Numbered from the stretch's first letter, positions 24,557 through 35,600 are shown. The stretch is 64,000 nt of DNA from Verrucomicrobiales bacterium (GCA_002698785.1 PAAG01000060.1:1-64000); one strand, 5' to 3'. Program-made: numbers and translations. The notes: generated from the letters alone by a model not told the origin.

Positions 24557-26815
24557 ATGGATTCGGATCATGCAGTTAGAGAATGGTCGATATCGCGCCC
24601 GAGGTTGCGGGGTGACCTGAGGTTCCATTTTCAACAGGACAAGGGGAAACCAATCTATGTGATCGAAGATCTAGCGAACCGAAAATATCTACAAGTGGGA
24701 CTGCCAGAGTATCAATTGATTCGTGGTCTCGATGGAACGAAGACTGTAGCGACTCTTCTCGCGGAGAATGCGGGAAGACAGCGGGATGAGGCATTGTCAG
24801 AATCTGAAATGATGTCGGTGTTGCGGTGGTTGCTGGATCAGCATCTGCTTGAGCCCGAAAGCCTGGACCAGTCGAAGCGCCGTCATCGAGAAGCACCGAA
24901 GAAGAAACCTGACAAGCAGGGCGGCATCATGGGGGTGCTTTTCTATCGCCAGCCGATGGGAAGTCCAGATCGGTTTCTTGGGATCATGGCGAAGTGGTTT
25001 GGGTGGAGTTTTTCCAAACCATTTTTCCTGCTGTGGGTGGTTCTTATTCTTGTTGGTGCCTACCTAGGATTCGAGAATGGGCAGCGATTGTTGAAGGCAT
25101 TAGGTGCTGCGGTAATGCCTTCGAGCTGGGTTATTCTCGCTCTTGTCTTCATCGGCCTGAAGATTTTGCACGAGATCGGACATGGGATCGCGGCAAAACG
25201 TTATGGCGGGGTAATTCCAGAATGGGGAATACAGTTGATTGTGCTGATTACCCCACTGACGTATGTGGATGCGAGTTCGAGTTGGAGCTTCCCCTCGCGG
25301 TGGCACCGGCTCGCTGTAGCTGCTGCGGGGATGTATGTGGAATTAGGGCTGGCTGCGATCGCACTTACCGTGTGGACATTTTCCGATCCGGGATGGGTCC
25401 AATCGCTGGCGGCAAATGTAGTCGTGTCAGCATCCGTGGTGACTTTGTTATTCAACGCGAACCCGTTGATGCGATTCGACGGTTACTACATGCTCAGCGA
25501 CGCCACGGGGATCAAAAACCTGAGTGGTAAGGGGATGATGATGCTGCAATGGCTGGCGAAAAAGATCTTCCTCGGAATACAGCATTTACCTCTACCGAAA
25601 GGAACGCGTAAACATCGCTGGTTTATTGGCGCGTACGGAATTGCGGCCGGTATCTGGCGCGTGTTGCTGATGACGGGCATTCTCCTCATTCTTGCAGCAA
25701 TGTTCAAGGGAGTGGGGCTGCTTCTTGCGATTGCTGTCGTGATCGGATCAACCTGTGTGGGAATTGTAAAAATGTTCCGTTTTTTGCTGGCGCGCGAGCA
25801 AGGTGTTCGCATGGGGGCTGCGCTTAGCCGAATCGGATTGGCTGTTCTCATTGCCGCGGCGATTCTGTTTTTCTGGAAGATTCAGCCGGCCCCTAAGGCA
25901 CCTGCAGTGGTGAACTATCCTGAGAAGACAATTCTGCGAGTCGATTGTCCTGGTGAGGTAGTGGGCATTCATGTGAAAAACGGTGATGTGGTGAAAGAGG
26001 GGCAAAAACTATTTACGCTGGCGAACATCGAAGAGGAGAAGCTGGTGGAGAAGCTGGATGTCGAGTTGAAGTATGCCGAACTCCAGAGCCGTGAGCTGTT
26101 GGCCATTGACGAATTTCCTACCTATCAGGCTCAGATGAAGAGGGTGGAGGGATTGAAAGAGCGTCTTGCCAGCCAGAAGGAGAAAGTGGAGTCATTAGTC
26201 GTTTGCGCCCCTGTTTCCGGGCGTGTTCATCTCCGCGAGACAGATGGGCTCGAAGGCCGATTCCTTGAGACGGGGCGTGATTTGTTGATCATTCTACCAA
26301 AGGTTGTCCCGACTGTTTTGATAAGTGTTTCTCAGGATGATCTTCGAGAGTTAGACGGGAATCTCTCTCGTGAGATTAGTCTAAGGTTGAACGGTCGATC
26401 TGAGGAGTTGCTGGCTTCCCTGACAAGAATCGAATCTCGGGCGACAACGGGTGTTCCGCATTCGGCGTTGTCAGCATCATTCGGTGGACCTTTGTCTGTG
26501 CGGCGAGACATCGACCGATCTGAGGAAAGGGAGCGAGGTCTGGCCAGGGAACGGTTTCAGCAGGAATCGCTGAACCACTTTTCCCGGTTGGGTGATGCCC
26601 AAAGTGCAATACCGCAGGAATTGATTCGAGCGCGGTTTGCTGCGTATGCGGAGCTGTCGGATTTAGAGGGCGTGGAAACTCTGCGCGAGGGTGAGTGGGG
26701 CTTTGTGAAAATGAGCGCGGCAAGAGAAATACGTCTGGGGAAATGGCTCTACGATCATGTGCATCGGGCGCTCCTTGAGAAGTTTGAGAAGACACAGGAG
26801 GCGACGCCGATATGA
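24557..26815 (+). CDS. PqqD-like/M50 metalloprotease/HlyD fusion protein
   Basis: 752 residues. Residues about 6-98 resemble PqqD-like winged-helix domains that bind leader peptides in RiPP pathways (YLQVGLPEYQLIRGLDG). A multi-pass M50 site-2-protease-like part follows, with HEIGH (205-209) and the third-ligand region NPLMRFDGYY with D308. After further helices, about 454-582 is an HlyD-like periplasmic part with two lipoyl halves (DCPGEVVGIHVKNGDVVKEG and VCAPVSGRVHLRETDG) around a coiled coil. Related M50/HlyD fusions occur in PVC genomes. It may act as the inner-membrane export gate or processing unit for the giant protein; that is inference. It overlaps the next gene by 4 bp. Confidence 0.85.
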   Translation: MDSDHAVREWSISRPRLRGDLRFHFQQDKGKPIYVIEDLANRKYLQVGLPEYQLIRGLDGTKTVATLLAENAGRQRDEALSESEMMSVLRWLLDQHLLEPESLDQSKRRHREAPKKKPDKQGGIMGVLFYRQPMGSPDRFLGIMAKWFGWSFSKPFFLLWVVLILVGAYLGFENGQRLLKALGAAVMPSSWVILALVFIGLKILHEIGHGIAAKRYGGVIPEWGIQLIVLITPLTYVDASSSWSFPSRWHRLAVAAAGMYVELGLAAIALTVWTFSDPGWVQSLAANVVVSASVVTLLFNANPLMRFDGYYMLSDATGIKNLSGKGMMMLQWLAKKIFLGIQHLPLPKGTRKHRWFIGAYGIAAGIWRVLLMTGILLILAAMFKGVGLLLAIAVVIGSTCVGIVKMFRFLLAREQGVRMGAALSRIGLAVLIAAAILFFWKIQPAPKAPAVVNYPEKTILRVDCPGEVVGIHVKNGDVVKEGQKLFTLANIEEEKLVEKLDVELKYAELQSRELLAIDEFPTYQAQMKRVEGLKERLASQKEKVESLVVCAPVSGRVHLRETDGLEGRFLETGRDLLIILPKVVPTVLISVSQDDLRELDGNLSREISLRLNGRSEELLASLTRIESRATTGVPHSALSASFGGPLSVRRDIDRSEERERGLARERFQQESLNHFSRLGDAQSAIPQELIRARFAAYAELSDLEGVETLREGEWGFVKMSAAREIRLGKWLYDHVHRALLEKFEKTQEATPI

Positions 26816-28125
26816 GCGGCTATTCGGATACAGTCAAACGCTTTGAAGAGATCTACCGGCCTGCGGGGCGGCAGGAAGTTCTCGACGCATGGGAGCGCTG
26901 TAACAATGACAATTTGCACGTTTACGTTCACACGCCGTTCTGTGCGAGTGTTTGCAAGTTTTGTTACTACAAAGGAGTCGAGTTCAATAAGGAGAAGGAA
27001 GGAGAACTTTACGCGAAGTATTTCGATGATTATCTCCCTCGCGCGATTGAACCATTTTCTGAGGTGATTGATTCTCGCAGTGTCAGGAATTACTTTTTTG
27101 GCGGGGGAACCCCGAGTTTGATGTCCCTTGATACGATGGAGACGCTTTTTCAGCGGCTTCCCTCTTTTCCTAGTGCGGAGACGAAGACCTTTGAGGTTCA
27201 TCCCGCTGTGTGGAGCAAGGAACAAATCGACTTGTTGGCGGAATATGGATTTAACTGCTGTATTGTCGGCGTCCAGTCCTACGATCCGGATGTGCTCAAG
27301 CGCCAGAATCGCCTCGCTGCTTCGCCGGAGAAAATTCATGAGCTTGTCTCATATATTCGAGGCAAGGGAATGTACGTCGCGGGTGATTTGATCTATTACA
27401 TGGATCGCATCAACCCCGACGAGATTTTCGAACGAGATCTGCGGCATGCCGTAGACTCAGATTTCGATGTGTTAAGCCTTCAGTTGAACTACGATCTGCT
27501 TTCGGCGGATCACCTGACGGATAAGTTCTTTCAGATGATTCTGTCTTCTCCCCTCGCTCAGACGCATTATTGGGAGAATGACGACAAGAAAGACCTTACC
27601 GTGGCATTCAAACGGACTTTGAAGTGTCTTCGTGTCGTGCGAAAAGGTATTCCCATTGAGGATTATCGGGAGAAGATCTTTCGTTTTGTCCAGACAATGG
27701 ACGAGGGGTCCAAGCACGCGGGGAATCTTGGGCATTATCCTTCTTCGATCGGTTTTGGCTCTTACCGGAATTCACGCAAGAACACTTTTTCTACGATTCG
27801 GGACAGGAAATCACTATTTGAATACATCGAGGTAAACGATGAATGGGAGCCGAGATATTTTGTCACCTATGAATGGCAAGAGGCATTGTTTTTTGAGGAT
27901 ACTGTCAGAGAGCTTGATAAGCTGCGAGAGATCGGCCCGCCGCCACGGGGGATGAAAATCTGCTTTGAGAATAAGCTGACGGTGAAGAACGAGAATCACA
28001 TTATTAGGGAGCCTGGATCGCAATCGAACTTGTCGGTTGTCTGGGATTACCGGAATCCGGATATCGATGCCTATATCCAGAAATTGAAGAGACTTTTTCC
28101 CCACTGGAACTGGAAAAAATTCTAA
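26812..28125 (+). CDS. HemN/HemW-like radical SAM protein
   Basis: 437 residues. The 4Fe-4S motif C44-x3-C48-x2-C51 (PFCASVCKFCYY) and the SAM-binding glycine motif FFGGGTPS (about 95-102) place it in the HemN/HemW superfamily. An aromatic residue follows the third cysteine, as in HemW rather than the CxC of oxygen-independent HemN. Further HemN-like segments (VGVQSYDPDVLKRQNR, GDLIYYMD) are present. The C-terminal ~150 residues (after LGHYPSSIGFGSY) are not typical of HemW. Related enzymes include heme chaperones and class C radical SAM methyltransferases that modify peptides. Its place between the PqqD-like fusion and two oxygenases favours a protein-modifying role. Confidence 0.88.
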   Translation: MSGYSDTVKRFEEIYRPAGRQEVLDAWERCNNDNLHVYVHTPFCASVCKFCYYKGVEFNKEKEGELYAKYFDDYLPRAIEPFSEVIDSRSVRNYFFGGGTPSLMSLDTMETLFQRLPSFPSAETKTFEVHPAVWSKEQIDLLAEYGFNCCIVGVQSYDPDVLKRQNRLAASPEKIHELVSYIRGKGMYVAGDLIYYMDRINPDEIFERDLRHAVDSDFDVLSLQLNYDLLSADHLTDKFFQMILSSPLAQTHYWENDDKKDLTVAFKRTLKCLRVVRKGIPIEDYREKIFRFVQTMDEGSKHAGNLGHYPSSIGFGSYRNSRKNTFSTIRDRKSLFEYIEVNDEWEPRYFVTYEWQEALFFEDTVRELDKLREIGPPPRGMKICFENKLTVKNENHIIREPGSQSNLSVVWDYRNPDIDAYIQKLKRLFPHWNWKKF

Positions 28126-28145
28126 CCGAGACACCGAATACGATC

Positions 28146-28811
28146 ATGCCTACCGAAACCTGGTTTCCGATTTTTGTATTCTATGAGGACATCGAGTTTT
28201 CTCCCGAGGTGAAAAAGGGAGCGGTCGAAGCGATTGAGGAGCACATCGAATGGGAGGTCTTTGAGACTCGCGGGGCCATTACGGCAAGTACGGCGACGAA
28301 TCGATTTCATCACGACCCTCGCATCCGGGATCTGATCGCCGAGATGCAGCCAGGGTTCGAAAAGTGTTTTTACGAGGATCTGAAAATCGATCCGGAAAAA
28401 GTCAGAATTTTTATCGGGCGTTGTTGGCCTGTTATCCAGATCAATAATGGAGACAGTGGGATCAAGCATTTCCACCGAGGGGGAACCTTTTCGTGCGTAG
28501 TGTATCTGGATGTTCCGGATGGGGCTGGCAGTCTGGAGTTTTTTAAACCTACGAATCTCGTTTGTGATGGTCTTCCGAAGAAAGAGCTAACACCGCTCAC
28601 TTTTACCTCGGCGAACTATCCGGCAAAGGAGGGGAGGATGGTTCTTTTTCCTTCCGAGATCGAGCATCGGCGAATGCGGAATAAAGGGGAGGGGGAAGGA
28701 AAGCGTCTCGCCATCGCAATGGACATTTATACGAGCAGTGAGATCGATCACTACGAGGCGGGCCGACCGCATTTAGAATATTGCATTCCGCTTTCTGAAT
28801 TGAGTAAGTGA
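28146..28811 (+). CDS. 2OG-Fe(II)-oxygenase-like protein (first of two)
   Basis: About 221 residues. A double-stranded beta-helix core is suggested by the iron-ligand motif IKHFHRGG (H108, H110) and the distal histidine H174 in EIEHRRMRN, with a nearby basic residue for 2-oxoglutarate. The spacing and the pattern FSCVVYLDVPDGAGSLEF resemble the TIGR02466-type putative 2OG-Fe(II) oxygenases. It starts with PTETWFPIFVFYED, the same opening as its downstream neighbour. Substrate unknown; position suggests the giant protein. It lies 20 bp after the radical SAM gene and its stop overlaps the next start. Confidence 0.8.
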   Translation: MPTETWFPIFVFYEDIEFSPEVKKGAVEAIEEHIEWEVFETRGAITASTATNRFHHDPRIRDLIAEMQPGFEKCFYEDLKIDPEKVRIFIGRCWPVIQINNGDSGIKHFHRGGTFSCVVYLDVPDGAGSLEFFKPTNLVCDGLPKKELTPLTFTSANYPAKEGRMVLFPSEIEHRRMRNKGEGEGKRLAIAMDIYTSSEIDHYEAGRPHLEYCIPLSELSK

Positions 28812-29413
28812 TGAAAGGCACTCGCGAGGACTGGTTTCCGACTTCGGTCTGGTATTTTGATCTGGACGATATCCCAGCGCGTCATCTGGAGATGATCGAT
28901 GATCTTCGCCGTCTGCGAGAGGAAGATGAAATAGGTGTAACAGGTAGGTCGACAGAACTGGGGTGGCACAGTCATGTCGATCTTCATGAGAATCCCATTT
29001 TCGCGCCGATCATGCGGGCAGCTCTGGATGGGGGGATGGAAGTTGCTGCGCACCAGGATTGGGATCTCGATCGAGTAGAAATCTTTGTGATAAACTCGTG
29101 GGGGATCATCAATCCGAAATACGGCTACAATGCGATGCACAATCACCCGAGTTCGGTCCTCAGTGGTGTGTATTATATCAAAGCGCCGGAGAACTGCGGC
29201 GATATTGTGTTTCGTGATCCCCGTGAGGTCTGCCAGATGGTAGTGCTTCCCACAAAGAAACAGAACCGATGGACGTATCAGCGAGTTTTTTATCGCCCGA
29301 AGGAGGGGCGGCTCCTGATATTTCCCAGTTGGCTGCTGCACGAGGTGAAGCCGAACCTTAGTGAGGAGGAACGGATCTGTGTGAGTTTCAATATCGGTTA
29401 CCGGCAGAAATAG
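28811..29413 (+). CDS. 2OG-Fe(II)-oxygenase-like protein (second of two, TIGR02466-like)
   Basis: About 200 residues. The iron ligands are H110 and H112 (AMHNHPSSVLSGVYY) and distal H177 (SWLLHEVKPN), followed by RICVSFNI. The series HNHPSSVLSGVYYIKAP, GDIVFRDPRE and GRLLIFPSWLLHEV is typical of the TIGR02466 family of putative 2OG-Fe(II) oxygenases. The ATG at 28811 overlaps the upstream stop (TGATG); an in-frame GTG at 28808 is an alternative. The two oxygenases share their opening residues (EDWFPTSVWYFD versus TETWFPIFVFYED), so they probably arose by duplication. Confidence 0.85.
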   Translation: MKGTREDWFPTSVWYFDLDDIPARHLEMIDDLRRLREEDEIGVTGRSTELGWHSHVDLHENPIFAPIMRAALDGGMEVAAHQDWDLDRVEIFVINSWGIINPKYGYNAMHNHPSSVLSGVYYIKAPENCGDIVFRDPREVCQMVVLPTKKQNRWTYQRVFYRPKEGRLLIFPSWLLHEVKPNLSEEERICVSFNIGYRQK

Positions 29414-29652
29414 GCCTAACCGATTGAGGCGCAATTGACTGACCATGTTCGATGTTCAACGCCGATTGTGGGTGCCAACTGTAATGTGACACTTGGTTAA
29501 GATATCGTAACTGATCCAGCAGTGCTGTAGGGATCTGAAATGGTAGTTTCAGCGCGAAATCTCTCCGCTGAGCCCGGTTTGCCGACCCTGGGAACTATTG
29601 GTTCCATCTCAGCTTTTTTGTTTCCCATCTCAATACCTTTTAATCCCACTGT
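29414..29652 (+). promoter_or_regulatory. leader region of the giant gene
   Basis: 239 bp without a gene, presumably holding the promoter of the 30.9-kb gene. A 6-bp stem (ctgaaa 29535-29540, tttcag 29547-29552) and a 5-bp stem (ggaac 29591-29595, gttcc 29601-29605) followed ten bases later by a T run can be drawn. Neither is strong. No convincing -35/-10 pair or Shine-Dalgarno sequence was found. Confidence 0.4.
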
Positions 29653-32600
29653 ATGAGCAAAAAGTCTGACTCTAACGAGTCTTTGCGCACCGGCGTTGAC
29701 GACAAGCCGAGAGTTTCTTCTACAGAAACCAAATCATCCGGAATGCGTTCCGGAATCGACACTTTCAAGAAATGGTTCAACAAGACGTTTCAATCAGATA
29801 GCGAAGAAGAGAATGATCGTGTTCGATTCGAAAACCTTGAACCACGTTTGCTATATTCAGCCTCTCCCTACGTCGATCCTGCACAGGCAGATGCGGATCA
29901 GGACAACACCGATCAGCAGGAGGTGATTGAGAATTCTGCTCCGGCAGATACGACTGGATCGGGTAGTGGGCAGTTTGACTCGCTTACTCAGCAAGCAGCG
30001 GAGAATGGAACGATCCTTCCCGAAGGTAGTTTTCAAGGAATTGAGGCAGGCGGTATTTCTCTTGATGAGTTGTCCGAGGCGGCTGTTCGGCGCTGGGAAG
30101 ACGAGGGGCTGAGCCAAGAACAGATTCAAGTTCTCTCCGAACTCGAGTACGAAGTTGAAGATCTGGGCGTGGAGGGACAGCTCACTGAATTCCGTGATGG
30201 AACTCTGGTAATCGATGACGATGCAGCCGGTTCAGGTTGGTTCGTAGATGGGACTCCTTTCCTCGATGACGAGTATGGATTCTACCAGGAGAAGATGGTT
30301 GCTTTCGATAACGCAGCCGCTGGAAAAATCGATCTTCTTACTGCTGTTTTTGAAGGGCAGGGACAGGCAATCGGCATCATCGATTCACCCGCAAATACTT
30401 CAGACACTTTCCTCGGTCGTTTCGAGCCAGGAGAGCGGGTGACTCCAGCCCGTTGGTATTCTGAAGGGTCTGTGGCAGGAACTGTCGTTAAATCGGACGA
30501 ACCGGACGTCATGCTTTCTACTTCGCCGCTTACGGAAGACGAGCTCGGTATCGTTGCTGATGCGGCAAAGCAGCGCTGGATCGAATCGGGACTGACTGAC
30601 GAACAGAGGGAAGCTCTCAATGATGTCGTGTTTACGATTGGTGACCTCGGCGAAAACCGTCTCGGTGAAACAACTGGCCTTGAAATCACAATTGATGATG
30701 ACGGTGCCGGTGTAGGCTGGTTCGTCGATATGACTCCGGGTGAGGATGAGGAGTTCATCCTTGGTGAAGATGGTCGCTATCGCAGTAATACGAGCGACCA
30801 GTATGATCTTCTTACAGTGCTTATGCACGAGTACGGACATGCTCTCGGCTTGGGAGAATCGTCGAGTGGGGATCTTGACGACGTGATGACTCATGAGTTG
30901 GATGTCGATGAACGCCGTCTCCCAGCAGACATGCAGGCGGCAGGAGCATCACCGGGGACGATCACTATTCCTCACTACGCGGGCGGAGCGGACATGACTG
31001 CTCCCAACCCCGTCGTTGCTCTCACCAGCCCAATGGGAAGTCCGGTTTCTTCCAGCCAGAACCCATTCAGTTATTCCGTGACGTTTGGGGAGGAAGTGAC
31101 CGGTTTTGACGAGACGGACTTGACTATCGTAAACGGATCGATCGCTAATTTCACGACGAGCGACAACATTACTTGGACGTTTGACGTTTCTCCGACTTTA
31201 GATGGTGATGTGAGTGTTTCGGTAGGGGCGTCCGTCGCCGCTGATCTGGCGATGAACGCTAACACTGTTTCGAATACTGTAACGATCCGAAGCGATCGCA
31301 CTTCGCCTACTCCGGTAGTCAGTGGTACGACAACTCCGACAAATCTTAGCACGGTTACTTTCACCGTTGATTTCGGTGAATCGGTGACAGGATTCGATGC
31401 ATCCGATCTTACAATTACCAACGGAACCGTGTCGGGTGGAATCACCAATAACGGTAGCGGTTCATATACTGTTAACGTGGCGGCGACTACGACGGGTACG
31501 GCGGTCTCTCTGGGGGTCGCGGCGTCTGCTGCGACCGATTCCGCAGGCAATGTCAGCTTCGCTTCCAATAGTTTTTCGATTACCCCTTTGTCCGGGGGAA
31601 CGTTGTCCCTGACGGGAACGTCGGGCGACGATACTTATTACATTCGTGCCCTCGGAAATGGCCAGGTGTTCGTTACTACCAGCAAGACGCAGTTCGACCT
31701 TGAATTGGTGAGTCTGAATACCGGAGGCGACACTTACAGCAACGTCGATATCATCGACATCGATTCTCTAGCGGGGTCCGACAATATTGTCCTGCACACA
31801 GCTGACGACGACCTTCGTGATACGGACGGTAATTTGATGTCCTTCGATTTTACCGGTTCGGACCAACTGAAAATCGAGACCTACACCGAGTTGGACGACA
31901 TTGAATTCAGGGGATCGATCGTGAATGATGGCAAAGTGGTCATTGAGTCGGGTACGATTCTGGGGGCGTTCTTTTCGTTCAACTCTCTTTCCGGTGCGAT
32001 CAAGCTGGGAGAGAATACAGTGATCTCGACCGATGTAGGGACCGATGCTAGCGACATCGAAATTCTCGGCAAGGATATCACTCTTCAGTCAGGGACACAG
32101 CTCAACGCGACCTCGAGTAGTGGAACCTCGGGGGATATCACAATCAAAGCCGAGGACAAGACGTTGACGGCCGATTTTTCGATTATCGGCGTCACCAAAA
32201 ATGCAGCGAGTATCTCAATCGATGATTCGACCATCACGGGAAAGGATGTCACGATCAAGGCTCTTGGCCAAGACCTTACTCTCGCGGATGCGGTTCCGAA
32301 ATGGGCCTCGAAGCAATTGTTAGGTCCGATTGGTAACCTTGGAATAGATGCATTGCTAGGGGCTATCCCGATTCCTGCTTCCGTAATGATTCGGGGTAGT
32401 GATGCGACGATCGACATTACCGGGAATACTACAATTGAAGCAGAGAACAAGGTCACAATTGAGACCAAGGCGGTCAGTGACTCGAGTAGCCGAGCCATCA
32501 GCGTGAAGACACCTGGGCAAGGTGGGGTTCTTGGCGTTTTGAATTCCATCAGCGTGGCTTACAGCCAGGGTACTGCAACTTCGAAGATCAACATTGCTGG

Positions 32601-35600
32601 TGGAAGTGGAGCCGAAACAGTAACCATCAATGCTGGTGGAGATGTCGACATTAAAGCCAACCTTAAGAATACAGCAGTCGCGACAGCGCGAACCACTGGG
32701 AACATTTCAGTGACGGCTCCTGCAGATCCGAAAGCCATCGGTGCTTCCGCTGCGGTGTATAACACGGTTTCGACTGTGAATAATATCATCGATCAATACA
32801 CGACGATCGATTCGGGTGGTAACGTCAATATCCATTCGATCGCGGAGACGAAGAATTCTGCGAGTGCAGGTGTTGCCATTTATATCGATGGCCTGGGGAG
32901 TCTCGGACTGACTCTCGGATTTGAAGACCTCGATATTTTAACGAGTGTCGATGCCGATATTACTGCTGTCGGTCGCGATGTCGACAGCACCTTTACGCTC
33001 ACGGATGCCTCGACAGCCAACGATACGATCTCGATCACTGGTCATGGCCTCAGCACGGGGGACATGATCACCTACAATGCGACGGGCACGGCGATAGGTG
33101 GTCTTGTCAGTGGAGAGCAATACTACGTCGTTAAGATCGATGATGATACGATCAAGCTGCAGAATACGCCTGCGATCGACATTGAGAACGAAGAGGTCGA
33201 TCCCACTTCAACGCACACGGTCGCACGGACCACGAGCTACCTTTTCGATCCGACGAATACAGGAGGAATCGTGGATCTTTCTGACTCTTCCATTCTATTC
33301 ACGGGTCATACTCTCGTTACTGGGCAGAAGATCGGCCTCACGGGAACTTCGGTTGACGATGTCGAGATCGAGGGGCTGGACGATAGGACAGAGTTTTACG
33401 TGATTGAGCACGCGACTGACTCGAACCGAATCCAGCTTGCGGCGAGCTACGACGATGCGATCGCAGGGACTGCGATCACATTTACCGATTATGGAATAAC
33501 CGTGGACACCGACGGAGACGGTGTTAGTGGACATGCCATCATTTATGAGGAAGTAGCCAAGTCTATAAATCCATCAACGGCTGTCGATGGTGAAGGTGAT
33601 ACGATTACGATCAGTGGTCACGGATACACCACGGGGGATCTCATTGTTTACCACACCGATTCGACAAAGACTTCGGAAGTGCTCAACAGCAAGGTTACGA
33701 CTTTCAATCCTCTTTCCACTGCAAACGGGGGAGACGTTGATCTGACCACTAATACTATTCTTTCAGAAGGCCACGGGCTGGAAACAGGGCAGGCGGTGAC
33801 ATTCGATTTCGTGGAGGGAGATACTCCCCTCGATGACAACGGGACAGGGCTTGCCGATGGCGTGACGCTCTATGTCATTAAAGTCGACGACGATAATTTC
33901 AAGCTTGCAACGACTCGCGACAACGCCTCCGCCGGAACCGCGGTTAATTTCACGACAGAAGGATCTGGATCTCTCCAGGCGGTCGAGACGGACCGGGTGG
34001 TTACCACTTTCGATGGAGGGAGAACTGAGCCGATTGTGGATCTCGGTGCCGAGACTATCGAGCTGATTGGTCATGGATTGAGGACCGGTGACATGGTCTA
34101 CTATACTTCAGTGGGAGGAGAAGCCGTGGGCGGCCTTCAGGAGGATGTGGACTACTACGTGACGGTTATTGACAGCGATCACATCACGCTGAGCCTGACC
34201 GATGGCGGTGCGGCGGTGAATTTGACCAGCCGCCCTGATGCCCTCGGTTCCGGATTACACGCTCTCGGCGTGACCCGCATTCACACTCTAACAGATGTGA
34301 CCGACAGCGCGATCGTAAACATGGGCACGGACCGGATTACTCTTTCCAATCACGGGATGGAGAGTGGCGACGCATTTGTCTACGATGCTCAGGGAAATGA
34401 TGTGATTGGCGGATTGGAAGATGGTGAGACGTATTTCGTAATTAAAATCGACGACCACACGTTCGAAATAGCCGACTCGGAACTGGAAGCGACCGACGAA
34501 GACGGAACTACGAAGATCGACCTCACGAGCGGAGGCACTGGAGAGCAGCGATTTCTACAGGAGAACTTCGGCCTCGAAGTCTTTGACGCTACGCTAACCC
34601 AGCCAGTTGACGTCGACAATAACCAGATCACGATCAAGAATCACCTTTTTACTACGGGCGATGAGATTGTCTACCTGAATGGGGGGAACTCCAACATCGG
34701 AGGCCTGACTAATGGGAAAACTTATTACGTTATCGTCGTTGACGAGAACACCATCGAGCTGGCGACTACCGAGACGAGAGCTTTGACCTCGGTTAACGGA
34801 AGTTTGGCCGAAGACATCACGAGCGTTGGCGGGGGACTTACGCATGGATTCGAACGCGCTGCAGTTCTGGAAGTCGGTGACACTCCGATCCGGGGGCTTG
34901 AGGATGGAGGTGCTTACTATGTAACGGTGGTTGATTCGAATACCATTCGTCTCGCCGAGTCAGAGCAAGAGGCGTATTTTGCGGACATCGACACATCGAC
35001 TGGTGACGCCAGTGGGCACTCTCTTGCCACTCGCGACGGCAAAGGGATCAAGATTTTGTCTGAGCACACTAAAGGAAGTAACAAAGTGAAGTCAGGTGCT
35101 TCACTTGGAACTGAGCCTTCTATCAAGGATCTATTGGGTAAGGGCGAAATGCTTACCTCGGGAGCTCGAATTGCGGCAGTTGCGACCACGAATTCGAAAG
35201 ATCTGTTTGCTAAAGGCGGAGTTGGTGCTGCTCAACAGCCGAACTCTCTCGGGACTGCGTCTGCTGCCGTTGGTCTTCAGTTTGTTGAGCATGACGTAAG
35301 TGCAATCGTTGGTTCGAACGCTGTGCTGAAAGCCAATGGCAATGTGGAAGTGATTGCCCAGAAGCTTTCCCAGAAGTCTTCGATGAATATCGAGGGTAAG
35401 GTTTCGCCTGACAAAGGCGGGAAGAAGTTCGCTGTCGGCATTGCCTTGGGGGTCAGTGAACTGGACTACGATGTCCAGGCCATCGTCAAATCCGGTGCAG
35501 AGATAGATGCCAGCGGAACGACAACGGTTAAAGCTGAGTCTCTTCACCCACTCATTATCGAGCCAATCGATTTGATTCCATTTGCATCAATCATCCGACA

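Noticed and set aside
29581-29640. Terminator before the giant gene
   Set aside because: The 5-bp stem is too weak and the T run is ten bases away.
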